A model generated the notes under the pieces. The model ran no database searches and had not been told where the DNA came from. It saw only the letters and a program-made list of their open reading frames with translations. A DNA stretch of 7,155 nt, from assembly GCA_035702845.1 (NCBI GenBank), contig DASSZK010000160.1:1-7155 (forward strand), given 5' to 3'. Shown here piece by piece: positions 5,475 to 7,155 of the stretch. Both the position numbers and the translations under genes were made by a program. Source of the stretch: JAJZMF01 sp035702845. GTDB lineage: Bacteria; Actinomycetota; Acidimicrobiia; Acidimicrobiales; Palsa-688. Within the stretch, counting starts at the first letter, position 1. Each line of letters opens with the position of its first letter.

Positions 5475-6260
5475 ATGGACGCACCACAGTTTTGGGAAGA
5501 AGGCTTGTTCGCCGATGCTTGGCGCCGGCGCCGCGGAATGCGGATGGGCCACCTCATGGCAGTACGAGGAGGCGGCCACGGAAGAGGGCCGAAAGGGCAT
5601 GGGCACCCCGGTCACGACGACGAGCACGGGTTCGGGCCCGAGCATGGGCACGAGCACGGGGACCATGAAGGTCCGGGGGCGTGGGGAGGCCCACCATGGG
5701 CAGCGTTGTTCGGAGGGCCGGGCGGCTTCATACGTGGTGGCCCCGCAGGGCCGTGGGGTGGTGGAGGGCCAGGGGCAGGTCGACCGTGGCGCCGAGCCAG
5801 GCGCGGCGATGTGCGCAGCGCGGTCATCGTGCTCTTGACGGAAAAGCCCATGCACGGTTACGAGATCATCAGCGAGCTGGCTGAGCGCACGGACGGTATG
5901 TGGCGACCGAGCCCCGGTTCGGTCTATCCCACTCTCCAGCTGCTCGAGGACGAAGGGGTAGTGGTCGCTGACGGCGAGGACCCGGGAGGAAAGCGCCGGT
6001 TCCGGCTGACCGAAGAAGGGGCCCGCCAGGCCGAGGAGCTTGCCAAAGGCCCCAAACCCTGGGAACAGTTCAACTCAGGTGCACCGGCCGGTGCACGCGA
6101 GCTCGGACAAGCCATCCGTAAGCTGATGCCGGTCGTTCGCCAGGTCATAACTGCCGGCGACGACAGGGAACGCGCTGAGGCCGTCAAAATCCTGGATGAA
6201 GCCCGGCGCCGGCTCTACAGGGTGCTGGCCGGGGACGACTCGGAAGGGGCCGAAGCGTAG
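5475..6260 (+). CDS. PadR family transcriptional regulator with a His/Gly-rich N-terminal arm
   Basis: The ATG at 5475 is preferred because CGGAGG lies eight bases upstream; a GTG at 5442 would add 11 residues but has no such site and abuts the dyad. The 261-residue protein has three parts. Residues 1-110 form an arm rich in Gly, His, Pro and Arg, with ten His between 26 and 64 in HGHPGHDDEHG and EHGHEHGDHE type clusters mixed with Asp and Glu. Residues 111-184 are the PadR winged helix: RRGDVRSAVIVLL, MHGYEIISEL, the recognition helix around PSPGSVYPTLQLLEDEGV (146-163) and the wing GGKRRFRLTEEG. Residues 185-261 are helical and probably form the dimer arm. PadR proteins are usually repressors. 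The acidic-His arm recalls the metal-binding N-terminus of Escherichia coli YqjI, which responds to nickel, but this arm has no Cys. Metal sensing is therefore an inference. No transporter gene is adjacent; the visible target is its own promoter. Confidence 0.88.
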   Translation: MDAPQFWEEGLFADAWRRRRGMRMGHLMAVRGGGHGRGPKGHGHPGHDDEHGFGPEHGHEHGDHEGPGAWGGPPWAALFGGPGGFIRGGPAGPWGGGGPGAGRPWRRARRGDVRSAVIVLLTEKPMHGYEIISELAERTDGMWRPSPGSVYPTLQLLEDEGVVVADGEDPGGKRRFRLTEEGARQAEELAKGPKPWEQFNSGAPAGARELGQAIRKLMPVVRQVITAGDDRERAEAVKILDEARRRLYRVLAGDDSEGAEA

Positions 6261-6272
6261 CCGTGCGCAGGT

Positions 6273-6300
6273 GGCTCCCCGCCCCCGGGCCCCCGGAGCC
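6273..6300. terminator. weak GC-rich dyad between convergent genes, possible bidirectional terminator
   Basis: GGCTCC at 6273-6278 pairs with GGAGCC at 6295-6300 across 16 bases made almost entirely of C and G (containing CCCGGG at 6284-6289). The site lies 12 bases past the PadR stop and 35 past the signal peptidase stop, where both transcripts must end. The stem is only six base pairs and neither side has a T-run, so this is a weak call. Confidence 0.3.
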
Positions 6301-6352
6301 TACAAACGCCGGACGCCCTACAAAACCAAGGGCCCCTACAAACCCCCGATGC
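6299..6352. repeat. three 18-bp-spaced repeats starting CCTACAAA, carrying the lepB stop codon
   Basis: CCTACAAA begins at 6299, 6317 and 6335, exactly 18 bases apart; the remaining ten bases of each unit are diverged. On the minus strand each copy reads TTG TAG in the frame of signal peptidase I. The gene's own stop is the copy at 6336-6338, and in-frame TAG codons recur at 6318-6320 and 6300-6302. The array lies between the convergent ends of the PadR and signal peptidase genes, just beside a C/G-rich stretch. Confidence 0.75.
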
Positions 6353-7139
6353 GGTTGACTGGCCAGATACGGGCAAAGGCGCGTCCGACAATGTAATTGC
6401 CAGGCACGAAGCCCCAGTAACGGGAGTCATCTGAGTCCTTGCGGTTGTCGCCCATGACGAAATAGGAGTGGGCCGGCACGCGGAACGGGTTGGGAAGGTT
6501 GGCAGTACCCGGCGCCGAAACCGTCGTGGTGCAGTACTCTGACGCCGGGTTCTGCCATCCCTTGGGCAGGTATGGCTGGGCCAGCTCCTTGCCGTTGACG
6601 AAAACGCCACAGTTGCGTATGTCGATCGTCTGACCAGGCAAACCGATGACTCTCTTAATTAGGTCACTGTCGGTGGAGTTGTCCGCAGGCGGCCGGCGGA
6701 ACACGATCACGTCGCCAGTGTGCACACCGTGCAAGTCGTACGACAGACGGTTGACCAGGACCCGGTCGCCGGGGACAAGGGTGGGTTCCATCGAGGCGCT
6801 CGGGATGAAAAATGCCTCGATGGCCACGGCCTTTATGACCACAGCGGCTACCAGCGCAGCCACTATGACGATGCCCCATTCGTACATCGCCCGGCGCGCT
6901 CGCGACCCCTTGCCTGGTGGCACGACCTGGTCGTCGACGAGGTCCGGTTGCTGGCCAAGCCCTGACTTGGTGCCCGGTGCGGCCTCCGGACCGGTCGGGG
7001 CTGGGTGGCTCGAGACCGGATCACGCGAGGCCGGATCACGCGAGAATGGCGGCTCCGTTGAGGAGTAGGTCTCGGTGGGGCCGGGGGCCGGCGGGCTGTC
7101 GCTCGCCATGGCGTTAGCGTAGCGCTCCGGTTCGCTCAT
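6336..7139 (-). CDS. lepB: signal peptidase I
   Basis: Type I signal peptidase removes signal peptides from exported proteins at the outer face of the membrane. The 267-residue protein has a cytoplasmic N-terminal tail of about 85 residues rich in Pro, Ser and Glu, one membrane anchor (about 87-107) and an extracellular catalytic domain. Conserved boxes are all present: IPSASMEPTL (112-121, nucleophile Ser116), GDRVLVNRL (124-132), DVIVFRRP (143-150), LIKRVIGLPG (160-169, general-base Lys162) and MGDNRKDSDDSRYWG (229-243). Cys177 and Cys203 could form an external disulfide. The tail contains a short repeat, SRDPASRDP. The ATG at 7137-7139 lies 16 bases from the window edge, so its ribosome binding site cannot be judged; Met11 is an alternative start. 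Actinobacterial lepB often follows rplS, which would lie outside the window. The gene likely processes the signal peptide of the secreted protein at the left end, among others. Confidence 0.95.
   Translation of the reverse strand: MSEPERYANAMASDSPPAPGPTETYSSTEPPFSRDPASRDPVSSHPAPTGPEAAPGTKSGLGQQPDLVDDQVVPPGKGSRARRAMYEWGIVIVAALVAAVVIKAVAIEAFFIPSASMEPTLVPGDRVLVNRLSYDLHGVHTGDVIVFRRPPADNSTDSDLIKRVIGLPGQTIDIRNCGVFVNGKELAQPYLPKGWQNPASEYCTTTVSAPGTANLPNPFRVPAHSYFVMGDNRKDSDDSRYWGFVPGNYIVGRAFARIWPVNRIGGL
7016..7045. repeat. 15-bp direct repeat within lepB
   Basis: ccggatcacgcgagg at 7016-7030 is followed at once by a copy differing only in its last base (7031-7045). The unit is five codons long, giving SRDPASRDPV in the N-terminal tail of the signal peptidase. 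The reading frame is kept, so the change affects only the length of a disordered region. It looks like a recent in-frame slippage duplication. Confidence 0.85.
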
Positions 7140-7155
7140 GGTCGTTGGCCAAGCT

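Overview
The window is high-GC DNA with dense coding on both strands. GTG starts, an F420-type luciferase-like oxidoreductase, a long-tailed single-anchor signal peptidase I and an actinobacterial-style PadR regulator all suggest a chromosomal segment of an actinomycete (Actinomycetota, possibly an uncultured or deep-branching group). The lineage is an inference from gene style, not from a marker gene. No rRNA, tRNA, insertion sequence, CRISPR array or phage gene is visible.

Layout, left to right. Positions 1-97 are a 15-bp minisatellite that supplies the stop codon of the first gene. A cysteine-free secreted protein (90-950, minus) and a DUF885 metallopeptidase-like gene (from 1159, plus) diverge from a 208-bp spacer. 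Both have -10-like boxes at leaderless spacing. The DUF885 gene is broken near 2596-2600 by what looks like one missing base; the rest of its C-terminus continues in another frame to 2825. There its stop overlaps the stop of a convergent ketopantoate-reductase-family gene (2822-3802, minus). Next comes a luciferase-like F420-type oxidoreductase (3961-4873, minus), also split by a one-base shift in a C/G run. A spacer with four degenerate 19-20-bp tandem repeats separates it from a divergent DUF1330 gene (5011-5304, plus). A PadR-family regulator with a histidine/glycine-rich N-terminal arm follows (5475-6260, plus), preceded by two palindromes. Signal peptidase I (6336-7139, minus) ends convergently to it, and its stop codon lies in an 18-bp repeat that reiterates the stop in frame.

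The genes do not form one obvious pathway. The window reads as ordinary housekeeping and accessory actinobacterial genes. The parts most worth a second look are the His-rich PadR with its palindromic promoter, the two places where a tandem repeat carries a gene's stop codon, the repeat-filled divergent spacer, and the two single-base frameshifts, which may be sequencing errors or early gene decay.
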